This document shows positions 1-7,606 of a stretch of DNA of 48,577 nucleotides, one piece after another (position 1 is the first letter of the stretch; each line of letters begins with the position of its first letter). The position numbers and the translations under genes were made by a program. The DNA comes from Candidatus Omnitrophota bacterium (GTDB lineage: Bacteria > Omnitrophota > Gorgyraeia > Zapsychrales > Fredricksoniimonadaceae), in assembly GCA_015233165.1 (NCBI GenBank), contig JADFYF010000008.1, positions 1 through 48,577 on the forward strand, written 5' to 3'. The notes under the pieces are model-generated. The model did no database searches. It was not told the DNA's origin and saw only the letters and a program-made list of their open reading frames with translations.

Positions 1-2
1 CT

Positions 3-668
3 GATTGTAATGGTAAGGAATGCGGGACAGATGGCTGTTCTGGAAGTTGTGGGAAATGTACTGGATTTTCTAGCCGTTGTGATCATGGCCGATGCCTGGG
101 GTGCTTAGCAGACTGTAATACCCCACCGAATACGACATGCTGTATGATGGCTGGGAGCCAACATTGTGTGGATACTCAATCTGATGTTAAAAATTGTGGA
201 GCTTGCGGAAAAACTTGTGCGGCCGGAGAAAAATGTAGATATGGTTCATGTGGTTTTTGTGTAAATGCCGCTGTAGACTGCGATGGTGCAGGCATGGCAT
301 GTTGTCACAATAAATGTACAGCCTTGGATACAGATACAAACTGCTTAACATGCGGTGACGCTTGTACATTACCGGATCACTGTACCTCTAGCGGCTGTTA
401 CAGTGATAAATGTGAAGGTAAGCATGGAGGGACAGCATGTGATGGCTCTTGGCAAACCTGCTGCTCTCATAAATGTGTAGACCTTAATACAAATAAGGAC
501 AACTGTGGCATTTGCGGTAAGGCCTGCAAAGAAGGACTCTCTTGCTGTAGAGGATCCTGCGTCGACAAAACCAAGAGTCCTAATTGTGGTAAATGCGGCA
601 ATGACTGTGAACCTGATGGAACCTGCATCAATGGAGTCTGTACGTATGATGGTTACTACGGTGGCTAA
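3..668 (+). CDS. Cysteine-rich, probably secreted repeat protein (5' truncated)
   Basis: The reading frame is open from the left edge of the window, so only the last 221 residues are visible; the ATG at 144 is internal, not a true start. The protein is extremely rich in cysteine, with recurring patterns of the type NCGxCGxxC (KNCGACGKTC, DNCGICGKAC, PNCGKCGNDC) and CCxxKC (ACCHNKC, TCCSHKC) spaced about 40-50 residues apart. Such spacing suggests small disulfide-stabilised repeats like those of extracellular cysteine-rich proteins in myxobacteria and other environmental bacteria. It ends in a Gly/Tyr tail (DGYYGG). No signal peptide can be judged because the start is missing. No enzyme motif was recognised. 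Secretion and disulfide bonding are inferred from composition. It lies upstream of, and is not obviously related to, the leucine genes, which have their own promoter. Confidence 0.7.
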   Translation, partial: DCNGKECGTDGCSGSCGKCTGFSSRCDHGRCLGCLADCNTPPNTTCCMMAGSQHCVDTQSDVKNCGACGKTCAAGEKCRYGSCGFCVNAAVDCDGAGMACCHNKCTALDTDTNCLTCGDACTLPDHCTSSGCYSDKCEGKHGGTACDGSWQTCCSHKCVDLNTNKDNCGICGKACKEGLSCCRGSCVDKTKSPNCGKCGNDCEPDGTCINGVCTYDGYYGG

Positions 669-711
669 TTGTTTACCCATTTCCCCCATATAAAACCCTC
701 CTTGGCTTTTG

Positions 712-740
712 TTGACATTCCCTAATCCTCGACGTATAAT
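712..740 (+). promoter_or_regulatory. Sigma70-type promoter of leuC-leuD-ilvD
   Basis: A perfect -35 box TTGACA (712-717) and a perfect -10 box TATAAT (735-740) are separated by exactly 17 bp. The start of transcription would fall near 747, leaving a leader of about 50 nt before leuC. No leader peptide rich in Leu codons and no T-box-like structure was seen in that leader, so no attenuation mechanism is evident. Confidence 0.85.
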
Positions 741-795
741 ACGTTTTTGTTTTTAACCAAAATCTTCTTAATTCGTCTATTTCTGTGAGGTTCTT

Positions 796-2199
796 ATGGG
801 TAAAACATTGTACGAAAAAATCTGGGAAGATCACTTAGTCCGCGATTCCCAGGGCGATACCGCCATCATTTACATTGACCTGCATCTGGTGCATGAAGTG
901 ACCAGCCCTCAGGCTTTTTCTGCGTTAAGAGAAACCCAAAGAACAGTCCGGGCCCCACATAAAACCTTTGCCACCGTGGATCATAACGTTTCAACCAAAA
1001 CAAAGGACATCACCAAGGTCGACATTACCGCACGTACTCAAATGGATACTTTATCCAAAAATTGCAAAGACTTTGGGGTCAAACTTTATGATTTCACCGA
1101 CGAAAATCAAGGAATTGTCCATGTGATCGGCCCCGAACAAGGTTTAACCTTACCGGGTATGACCATTGTCTGCGGTGATTCTCACACTGCCACCCATGGT
1201 GCTTTTGGATCCCTGGCCTTTGGGATTGGAACTTCTGAAGTCGAACACGTTCTGGCAACCCAAACGTTGCAGCAGAATAAAGCCAAGACGATGCTCATTA
1301 CTATCGACGGAACATTGAAAAGTGGCATTACCTCCAAGGATATCATTTTAAAAATTATTGGTCTCATCGGAACTGCGGGGGGAACAGGATACGTGATTGA
1401 ATACGCAGGTTCCACCATCCGTGCTTTAAGTATGGAAGCCCGTATGACGATCTGCAATATGTCCATCGAAGCTGGAGCCCGCGCCGGAATGATTGCTCCT
1501 GATGATGTGACCTTTAGCTATATTCAGGGACGTGATTTTTGTCCTAAAGGGAAGGACTGGGACAAGGCGATTACTTACTGGAAGACCTTACCCAGCGACA
1601 AGGATGCTAAATTTGATAAGGTCATCAGGATTAAGGCCGAAGACATTACCCCCATGGTAACATGGGGAACAAGTCCTGGTCAGGTAATTGGTATTGATGG
1701 CGTCATCCCTGATCCTGAGAGCTTTAAGGATCCTGTAGAGCGCTCGGCTGCTCGCAGCGCCTTAGCCTATATGGATCTACAACCTGGCACCAAGATGTCA
1801 GACATCAAGATCGATAAAGTCTTTATCGGCTCTTGCACCAATGGACGCATTGAAGACCTCCGGGCTGCCGCTCAGCTGGTGATTGGTCGACGTGTCCTGC
1901 CAGGCGTAACGGCCATTGTTGTTCCTGGTTCTGGACGTGTTCGAAAACAAGCCGAGAAGGAAGGTCTGGATAAAATCTTTACCACGGCTGGTTTTGAATG
2001 GCGTTTTGCAGGCTGCTCTATGTGCCTCGGAATGAATGATGATCAGCTCAAGAAGGGCGAACGCTGCGCATCGTCGAGCAACCGCAACTTTGAGGGTCGA
2101 CAGGGCCCAGGTGGACGCACTCACCTACTCAGCCCCGAAATGGCCGCTGTGGCTGCCATAGAAGGTAAAATTACAGACATTAGAGAATATGTAAGATAA
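796..2199 (+). CDS. leuC: 3-isopropylmalate dehydratase large subunit LeuC
   Basis: Catalytic subunit of isopropylmalate isomerase, which interconverts 2- and 3-isopropylmalate in leucine biosynthesis, acting with LeuD in the cytoplasm. The 467-residue chain has the length of the proteobacterial-type LeuC. The three [4Fe-4S] ligands of the aconitase superfamily are visible: Cys in SCTNGR near residue 347 and the pair in CSMCLG near 407 and 410. The N-terminal start ([10 protein letters not shown]) is typical of the family. A GAGG Shine-Dalgarno sits at 787-790. It is the first gene after a consensus promoter; leuD and ilvD follow on the same strand, although a 76-bp palindromic repeat has been inserted between leuC and leuD. 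Assignment is secure. Confidence 0.97.
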   Translation: MGKTLYEKIWEDHLVRDSQGDTAIIYIDLHLVHEVTSPQAFSALRETQRTVRAPHKTFATVDHNVSTKTKDITKVDITARTQMDTLSKNCKDFGVKLYDFTDENQGIVHVIGPEQGLTLPGMTIVCGDSHTATHGAFGSLAFGIGTSEVEHVLATQTLQQNKAKTMLITIDGTLKSGITSKDIILKIIGLIGTAGGTGYVIEYAGSTIRALSMEARMTICNMSIEAGARAGMIAPDDVTFSYIQGRDFCPKGKDWDKAITYWKTLPSDKDAKFDKVIRIKAEDITPMVTWGTSPGQVIGIDGVIPDPESFKDPVERSAARSALAYMDLQPGTKMSDIKIDKVFIGSCTNGRIEDLRAAAQLVIGRRVLPGVTAIVVPGSGRVRKQAEKEGLDKIFTTAGFEWRFAGCSMCLGMNDDQLKKGERCASSSNRNFEGRQGPGGRTHLLSPEMAAVAAIEGKITDIREYVR

Positions 2200-2208
2200 A
2201 AATAAATC

Positions 2209-2284
2209 TGTCATCCCCGAATGTTTTAGTCGGGGATCCAGACACTAGAGAACTAGATGCCCGACTAAAACTTCGGGCATGACA
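2209..2284. repeat. 76-bp palindromic repeat (GTCATCCCCGA family), leuC-leuD spacer
   Basis: The element starts TGTCATCCCCGA and ends TCGGGCATGACA. Its two halves are near-perfect reverse complements (about 27 bp per arm, each arm containing TTTTAGTCGGG or its complement) around a short centre. Each half can also fold as its own hairpin (CCCCGA/TCGGGG and GCCCGA/TCGGGC). It resembles the small mobile palindromes (MITE/REP type) that scatter through intergenic DNA. A related half-copy is at 6333-6361. It lies inside a likely operon, so it may also affect leuC-leuD mRNA processing. Confidence 0.75.
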
Positions 2285-2297
2285 AGGACAAATACAC

Positions 2298-2915
2298 ATG
2301 GAACCATTTAAAACACATACCGGGATTGCAGCACCATTGGATCGTGTCAACGTTGATACCGACGCTATTATCCCAAAGCAGTTTTTAAAAAAGATCGATA
2401 AAAAAGGATTTGGCCAGCACTTGTTTCATGAACTGCGCTATTTGGATTATGAAGGAACCAAGGAAAACCCTGATTTCATCTTAAACAATGAACCCTATCG
2501 TAAGTCGACGGTATTATTAACCCGTGACAACTTTGGTTGTGGTTCCAGTCGTGAACACGCGCCCTGGGCTCTGGATGATTATGGATTTAAAGTCATCATT
2601 GCTCCTAGCTTTGCTGATATCTTCTTTAACAACTGCGTTAAAAACGGCATCCTGTTGGTTCAATTAAAATCCAAAGAAATCGACGAGCTTTTTGATTATG
2701 TCCAGAAGAATAAGGGAGCAAAGATTTCTGCCGATTTACCGTCTCAAACCGTCACCGCCGGAAATAAAAAGTATTCTTTTAAGATTGATGATTTCAACAA
2801 AGAATGTTTGCTCAAAGGTTTAGATTCGATTGGCTGGACCTTACAGTTCAACGAAAAAATTGCCACCTACGAAGATAAAATCCAATCCCAGCGTCCCTGG
2901 CTGGTGAGAAAGTAG
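2298..2915 (+). CDS. leuD: 3-isopropylmalate dehydratase small subunit LeuD
   Basis: Swivel-domain partner of LeuC in isopropylmalate isomerase. The 205-residue length matches the proteobacterial-type small subunit (about 200 residues) rather than the short archaeal type of about 165. Diagnostic segments are the N-terminal stretch [16 protein letters not shown] and the substrate-binding motif [17 protein letters not shown] weak AAGGA ribosome binding site comes from the end of the upstream repeat. The stop is only 4 bp before the ilvD start, which implies translational coupling with ilvD. Confidence 0.97.
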   Translation: MEPFKTHTGIAAPLDRVNVDTDAIIPKQFLKKIDKKGFGQHLFHELRYLDYEGTKENPDFILNNEPYRKSTVLLTRDNFGCGSSREHAPWALDDYGFKVIIAPSFADIFFNNCVKNGILLVQLKSKEIDELFDYVQKNKGAKISADLPSQTVTAGNKKYSFKIDDFNKECLLKGLDSIGWTLQFNEKIATYEDKIQSQRPWLVRK

Positions 2916-2919
2916 AATT

Positions 2920-4602
2920 ATGTCTAACATACGTAAGTTTTCCTCCATAGTTACCGACGGTTATGACCGGGCCCCCAGCCGTGCGATGCTTCGCGCGGTA
3001 GGTTTTAAAGACGAGGATTTTAAAAAACCTCAAATTGGTATTGCCTCTACCTGGAGTATGGTCACCCCTTGTAATATGCACATCAATGTCCTGGCTGACA
3101 AAGCAGCTCAGGGAACCGATGCGGCGGGAGGGAAGGGTGTTATCTTTAATACCATCACCATCTCAGATGGTATTTCTATGGGCAGCGAAGGAATGAAGTA
3201 TTCCTTAGTATCCCGTGAAGTCATTGCTGATTCTATAGAAACGGTAATTGGCTGTGAAGGTTTTGATGGGCTTGTCGCTATCGGAGGCTGTGATAAAAAC
3301 ATGCCTGGCTGTTTAATGGCTATGGCTCGCTTAAATCGTCCGTCGGTATTTGTCTACGGAGGAACTATCCTGCCTGGTTGTCACCAAGGTAAGAACGTCG
3401 ATATCGTTTCTGTGTTTGAGGCAGTGGGAAAACATTCGGCTTCAAAAATCTCCGACCAGGAATTAAAAGAGGTTGAAAGCACGGCCATTCCAGGGGCTGG
3501 TTCCTGTGGAGGGATGTATACCGCTAACACCATGGCATGCGCCATTGAAGCTCTAGGAATGAGTTTACCCAACAGCTCGATGCAAATTGCTATTTCTAAA
3601 GAAAAAGAAATGGATTGCGCCAATGCAGGAGCGGCTGTTCTTCATTTATTAAAATTAGACATCAAGCCTCGAGATATCATGACGAAGAAGGCCTTTGAAA
3701 ATGCTATAACAATTGTTACAGTCTTAGGCGGTTCCACTAACTCTGTTTTGCACTTATTGGCGATGGCTGACACGGCTGGTGTTAAGCTTTCTATTGATGA
3801 TTTTACCCGTATTGGTAAGAGGGTTCCGGTGCTTGCGGATCTTAAACCCAGCGGTCGCTTTGTAGCGGCAGAGTTGGCTGCGATCGGAGGGGTTACTCCT
3901 TTAATGAAGATGCTTCTCGATAAAGGGTTGCTGCACGGTGATTGTATGACTGTCACAGGAAAAACACTTCGCGAAAATCTTAAAGATGTGAAGCCTTATC
4001 CAGCAGAACAACAGATTATTCGTCCTTTTGATAACCCTATTAAGAAGGATGGGCACTTAGTTATCCTTTATGGAAACATTGCCACTCAAGGGGCCGTGGC
4101 TAAAATTTCAGGTAAAGAGGGGTTATCCTTTACCGGTAAAGCCAAGGTTTTTGAATCTGAAGAAACAGCTCTGAAGGCGATTCTTACCGGAAAGATTGTC
4201 AAAGGCGATGTGATTGTTATTCGTTATGAAGGACCTCGTGGTGGACCAGGGATGCGTGAAATGTTATCTCCGACATCAGCTATTATGGGGAAAGGGTTAG
4301 GTAAGGATGTTGCTTTAATCACCGACGGACGATTCTCTGGGGGCAGTCACGGCTTTGTGGTCGGGCACATCACCCCGGAAGCCTACAATGGCGGAGTCAT
4401 AGCTCTTGTTAAAAATGGCGACTCAATCACCATCGATGCCTCCAAACGTGAAATCAATTTAAACGTCAGCGTAACAGAAATTAAGAAACGCCTGAAGACC
4501 TGGAAGCAACCCAAACCCAGATATACCCGCGGTGTGCTGGCGAAATATGCTAAACTTGTCACCAGCGCCTCTGAAGGGGCTGTTACAGATAAGAATTTAT
4601 AA
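2920..4602 (+). CDS. ilvD: Dihydroxy-acid dehydratase IlvD
   Basis: Converts 2,3-dihydroxy-isovalerate and 2,3-dihydroxy-3-methylvalerate to the 2-keto acids of the valine/isoleucine pathway; the valine keto acid also feeds leucine synthesis, which fits its place behind leuC and leuD. The 560-residue length is normal for the IlvD/Edd family. Family motifs are [10 protein letters not shown] near residues 122-131 and [12 protein letters not shown] near 194-205, both carrying Fe-S cluster cysteines, and the C-terminal [10 protein letters not shown]-like segment ([15 protein letters not shown]). The start codon follows leuD by 4 bp. Confidence 0.97.
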   Translation: MSNIRKFSSIVTDGYDRAPSRAMLRAVGFKDEDFKKPQIGIASTWSMVTPCNMHINVLADKAAQGTDAAGGKGVIFNTITISDGISMGSEGMKYSLVSREVIADSIETVIGCEGFDGLVAIGGCDKNMPGCLMAMARLNRPSVFVYGGTILPGCHQGKNVDIVSVFEAVGKHSASKISDQELKEVESTAIPGAGSCGGMYTANTMACAIEALGMSLPNSSMQIAISKEKEMDCANAGAAVLHLLKLDIKPRDIMTKKAFENAITIVTVLGGSTNSVLHLLAMADTAGVKLSIDDFTRIGKRVPVLADLKPSGRFVAAELAAIGGVTPLMKMLLDKGLLHGDCMTVTGKTLRENLKDVKPYPAEQQIIRPFDNPIKKDGHLVILYGNIATQGAVAKISGKEGLSFTGKAKVFESEETALKAILTGKIVKGDVIVIRYEGPRGGPGMREMLSPTSAIMGKGLGKDVALITDGRFSGGSHGFVVGHITPEAYNGGVIALVKNGDSITIDASKREINLNVSVTEIKKRLKTWKQPKPRYTRGVLAKYAKLVTSASEGAVTDKNL

Positions 4603-4615
4603 TTAGGAACACCCA

Positions 4616-4945
4616 ATGATATTAATCATTCGCAATAAGATTGATTCAGATTCTCTAAAAACTGTTGCAGAAGACTTAAAGGGTTATATTAAAGTTGTTG
4701 TAGATATTCAACGAAAAATTCTAACAGCGGGTGGAGAAAAGCATGTCGACGGAGAATCACTGCTTTTAAAAGATGGCAGTCGTCAACAAAATCTTTGGGG
4801 TGGAGGCTTAGATCTAGAAACAAATCAAATGGATTTTGATTCTATGATTAATCTAAGACCATCTCAAAATACAAGTCGGGAGATTTTAGATCCCAAAATC
4901 AGGCAACAAGTCGAATCAATTAGCAGATCTTTATTGGAGCAATAG
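4616..4945 (+). CDS. Small conserved protein, DUF5674 family (recalled)
   Basis: A 109-residue acidic soluble protein. The hallmarks I associate with DUF5674 are KGYIKVVVDIQRKILTAGGE near residues 22-41, DGSRQQNLWGGGLDL in the middle, and a C-terminal NLRPSQNTSREILDP. No catalytic motif, signal peptide or membrane segment is visible. The family has no known function; the name comes from memory of the sequence pattern and was not searched. The gene starts 13 bp after ilvD and is followed, 2 bp after its stop, by another small gene, so the two probably act together. Confidence 0.7.
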   Translation: MILIIRNKIDSDSLKTVAEDLKGYIKVVVDIQRKILTAGGEKHVDGESLLLKDGSRQQNLWGGGLDLETNQMDFDSMINLRPSQNTSREILDPKIRQQVESISRSLLEQ

Positions 4946-4947
4946 TT

Positions 4948-5232
4948 ATGGAAGCCAAAGAAATTATATTAAATATATCTGTTAATTTAGGTCGTTTGTG
5001 CCGTTGGTCTCTGGAAGGACGCACAGCCAGAGTTGAGCAATTCTTAAATGAAACAGAAGAATTCTTAAAAGCATTGGAATTAGCACCTAAATCTGCCCGC
5101 TTCTTACCCACCTACGAATGGTTTAAAAAAGATTTTGAAAACTTACGTCATAATGTACGAATGGATAAGGACTGGGCTGAATCTATGTTGACTTGGGCTA
5201 ATATTTTAAACCACAGATCAGCTCTAACATAA
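4948..5232 (+). CDS. Hypothetical small helical protein paired with the DUF5674 gene
   Basis: A 94-residue protein of unknown function. It is predicted by eye to be almost all alpha-helical (LNISVNLGRLCRWSLEG, then VEQFLNETEEFLKALEL, then WFKKDFENLRHNV), with many charged residues and no membrane segment. A GGAG motif inside the end of the upstream gene serves as its ribosome binding site, and the two genes are 2 bp apart. The arrangement of two small, tightly coupled genes would suit a complex-forming pair; a toxin-antitoxin role is possible but nothing in the sequence proves it. Confidence 0.6.
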   Translation: MEAKEIILNISVNLGRLCRWSLEGRTARVEQFLNETEEFLKALELAPKSARFLPTYEWFKKDFENLRHNVRMDKDWAESMLTWANILNHRSALT

Positions 5233-5255
5233 ACACACTACAATAGGAACTTCTC

Positions 5256-6326
5256 ATGGCTGGAAATACTTTTGGGCAACTTTTTAAAATTATGACCTTT
5301 GGTGAAAGCCATGGGGCTGGCATTGGTGTTGTCATTGACGGTGTTCCTTCGCAGTTACCTTTGACGGAAGAAGACATTCAGAAAGATTTAGATCGTCGTC
5401 GACCAGGGCAGAGCAAGATTACCACCCAGCGTCAGGAAACGGATAAAGCTGAAATTCTCTCCGGTGTCTTTGAAGGCAAAACAACCGGCGCTCCGTTAGC
5501 TATCCTGATCCGTAACGAAGATCAACGTTCTAAGGATTACAATAATATTAAAGACGTGTTCCGTCCAGGACATGCAGATTTCTCCTACATTGCTAAATAT
5601 GGCATCCGTGATTACAGAGGTGGAGGACGTTCCTCGGGGCGTGAGACAGCCGCCCGCGTTGCTGCCGGGGCAGTCGCTAAAAAGATCCTAGCTCATCACA
5701 AGATTCAAGTGATTGTCTATACGCATTCCGTCGGTGATATTGTGGCCAAGACAATTGATTTTAATGTCATTGAACAAAACATAGTCCGTACCGCGGATGC
5801 CTCAGTGGCAGATGCGATGATTGCCAAGATCGATGAAGTCCGTTTGAATGGGGATTCAATGGGGGCTGTGTTGCAATGCATTGTTAAAGGTTGTCCGGCA
5901 GGTTTGGGTGATCCTTGTTTCGATAAGCTAAATGCTCGTCTAGCACATGCCCTTATGTCCATTGCCACCGTCAAGGGAATTGAATTCGGTGACGGTTTTG
6001 GTGCCAGTCAACTTTTAGGTTCTGTGAATAATGACCGCTTTGTTGTTAAAGGGGATAAGATAGGCACGGCAACGAATCATGCCGGTGGTATTATGGGGGG
6101 CATCTCAACGGGGGAAGATATTACAATTCGTTTAGCTCTAAAACCACCGTCTTCTATTTCTCGGGAACAGAGAACAATCAATGAAAAAAAGGAAGAAGTC
6201 GACGTCGTTGTCAAGGGGCGCCATGATCCTTGTCTGGCTCCTCGAGTTGTTCCTGTGGCAGAAGCCATGATTGCCCTGACGCTGGTCGATTGCCTGATGA
6301 TTCAAAAAAGCAATTCAATTAGCTAA
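5256..6326 (+). CDS. aroC: Chorismate synthase AroC
   Basis: Last step of the shikimate pathway: elimination of phosphate from 5-enolpyruvylshikimate-3-phosphate to give chorismate, using reduced FMN. The 356-residue length is typical. Signature segments are the N-terminal FGQLFKIMTFGESHGAGIG, the DRRRPGQSKITTQR stretch, RPGHADFSY, and YRGGGRSSGRETAARVAAG. A late GGIMGGISTGEDI motif completes the family pattern. An AGGA ribosome binding site precedes the ATG. It lies in the same direction as the leu-ilv genes and may share their transcript. Confidence 0.97.
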   Translation: MAGNTFGQLFKIMTFGESHGAGIGVVIDGVPSQLPLTEEDIQKDLDRRRPGQSKITTQRQETDKAEILSGVFEGKTTGAPLAILIRNEDQRSKDYNNIKDVFRPGHADFSYIAKYGIRDYRGGGRSSGRETAARVAAGAVAKKILAHHKIQVIVYTHSVGDIVAKTIDFNVIEQNIVRTADASVADAMIAKIDEVRLNGDSMGAVLQCIVKGCPAGLGDPCFDKLNARLAHALMSIATVKGIEFGDGFGASQLLGSVNNDRFVVKGDKIGTATNHAGGIMGGISTGEDITIRLALKPPSSISREQRTINEKKEEVDVVVKGRHDPCLAPRVVPVAEAMIALTLVDCLMIQKSNSIS

Positions 6327-6332
6327 CCTCTA

Positions 6333-6361
6333 GACTCCCGACAAATGCATTCGGGAATGAC
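6333..6361. repeat. Short palindromic repeat related to the 2209-2284 element
   Basis: The 29-bp unit reads GACTCCCGAC on the left and ends TCGGGAATGAC. On the minus strand it matches one arm of the 2209-2284 element closely (GTCAT-C/T-CCCGAATG, then GTCGGG). It forms a hairpin with CCCGA/TCGGG arms. It sits in the 46-bp gap between aroC and the SDR gene. Confidence 0.6.
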
Positions 6362-6372
6362 TAAATTCTGAA

Positions 6373-7245
6373 ATGTCCTTCAACAATAATCCCAAAGTTA
6401 TCCTCATCACCGGAACCTCCAGCGGTTTCGGACTTTTAACCTCGGCACGTTTAGCTGCTCGAGGTTTTATTGTTTATGCCACGATGAGAGATATCACCCA
6501 ATTAAAACCGTTACTCAATGAAGTCTTTAAAAGAAGAGGCGAAGTGATCATTCGCGAACTGGATGTGACCAAACCAGAAAGCATCAAGGACGTTGTTACA
6601 GAAATCAAAAATCGTCACGGATCTATTGACGTTGTCATCAATAATGCCGGCTTTGGTTTAGGTGGATTCTTTGAAGATCTAACTCAAGAAGAAATCCGTC
6701 AACAAATGGAGGTAAATTTCTTTGGCGTTCAAAATGTTTGCAGACAGGTCATCCCTCTGATGCGTGAACGTAAAAAAGGGACGATCATCAACATCTCGAG
6801 CATCGCCGGACAATGCGGCTCGCCGGCACTAGGCGCTTACAGCGCCAGCAAATGGGCCTTAGAAGGATTCTCAGAGAGTCTCTACCATGAACTCATCCCT
6901 TTTGGCGTCCATGTCGTATTAATAGAACCAGGAGCTTATCCGACGAAGATATTCTCAGGTAATGCCCGTTACTGTGAAGGTTTCGACAAACCCAACAGTC
7001 CCTATTTTGAACTCAGCCAAAAACTTAGAGCCTTTGTCACCAAGACCATGGCGAATAACAAAAAAGATCCTGAAGATATTGCTAAACTGATTGAGAAGGT
7101 AATTGATACTCCAAACCCTAAACTGCGCTATGTGTCTGATTTCTCATCCTGGATGAGAATAGTAATAGGACGAATATTGCCAGCCTCTGTTTACACCTAC
7201 CTATTTAGAAAGGTCATTTATGGAAACTCAAAACGTTCCGTATAA
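6373..7245 (+). CDS. Short-chain dehydrogenase/reductase (SDR) family oxidoreductase
   Basis: A classical SDR of 290 residues: the nucleotide-binding motif TGTSSGFG near residues 14-21, NNAG near 94-97, a Ser in the ISSIAG strand, and the catalytic YSASK near 156-160. The subfamily looks like those acting on lipids, retinol/steroid-like or sugar substrates; the true substrate cannot be told from sequence. The start lacks an obvious Shine-Dalgarno, so initiation may depend on upstream translation or another signal. Its 3' end overlaps the ferredoxin gene by 26 bp. That overlap suggests the ferredoxin is made from the same transcript, though not that the two proteins form a complex. Confidence 0.9.
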   Translation: MSFNNNPKVILITGTSSGFGLLTSARLAARGFIVYATMRDITQLKPLLNEVFKRRGEVIIRELDVTKPESIKDVVTEIKNRHGSIDVVINNAGFGLGGFFEDLTQEEIRQQMEVNFFGVQNVCRQVIPLMRERKKGTIINISSIAGQCGSPALGAYSASKWALEGFSESLYHELIPFGVHVVLIEPGAYPTKIFSGNARYCEGFDKPNSPYFELSQKLRAFVTKTMANNKKDPEDIAKLIEKVIDTPNPKLRYVSDFSSWMRIVIGRILPASVYTYLFRKVIYGNSKRSV

Positions 7246-7504
7246 ACGTCAAATCTTTGTCTGCACCCATAATGCCAATGGAGAGAAGGCCTCTTGTGGT
7301 GATCATAATGGGGAAGAAATTTTTCGCCAATTAAGAGAGATTGCCAAGGAACGCAAACTCCATCCCATGATCCGTGTTGCCCAAGCCAAATGCCTCGGCC
7401 AGTGTGCCAGAGGAGTGAACATCATGGTCTATCCTGAGAATAGCTGGCATAACGACGTACGCGTCGAAGATGTAACCAAGATTGCCAATCAATATATTCA
7501 ATAA
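7220..7504 (+). CDS. Thioredoxin-like [2Fe-2S] ferredoxin domain protein
   Basis: A 94-residue stand-alone (2Fe-2S) ferredoxin of the thioredoxin-fold type, as also found in NuoE-like subunits and Shethna-type ferredoxins. Likely cluster cysteines are those in VCTHN and ASCGDHNG near the N-terminus and the pair in AKCLGQCARG. The C-terminal MVYPENSWH stretch with a following hydrophobic helix matches this family. A GAAAGG ribosome binding site lies inside the end of the SDR gene. It is probably a small electron carrier; the partner is unknown, although the acyl-CoA dehydrogenase downstream is a redox enzyme. Confidence 0.88.
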   Translation: METQNVPYKRQIFVCTHNANGEKASCGDHNGEEIFRQLREIAKERKLHPMIRVAQAKCLGQCARGVNIMVYPENSWHNDVRVEDVTKIANQYIQ

Positions 7505-7520
7505 AAAGATTATCCCTTTA

Positions 7521-7548
7521 TTGCTTTTTCAATCTCCTCGTCTATACT
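7521..7548 (+). promoter_or_regulatory. Probable sigma70-type promoter of the acyl-CoA dehydrogenase gene
   Basis: TTGCTT (7521-7526) and TATACT (7543-7548) are 16 bp apart, within the gap following the ferredoxin gene and about 60 bp upstream of the acyl-CoA dehydrogenase start. The match is reasonable but not perfect. Confidence 0.5.
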
Positions 7549-7606
7549 GATGATGTAAATTTAATGATTTCAATTATATATAGCATTCCCTATTAGGAGG
7601 TTGCTT

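Noticed and set aside
369-693. Open frames on both strands over the cysteine-rich gene
   Set aside because: They are antisense or out-of-frame shadows; the cysteine pattern in the main frame is coherent along its whole length and they show no domain or start signal.
741-795. Leucine attenuator or T-box before leuC
   Set aside because: The leader is only about 50 nt, has no Leu-codon-rich peptide, no T-box sequence and no terminator hairpin.
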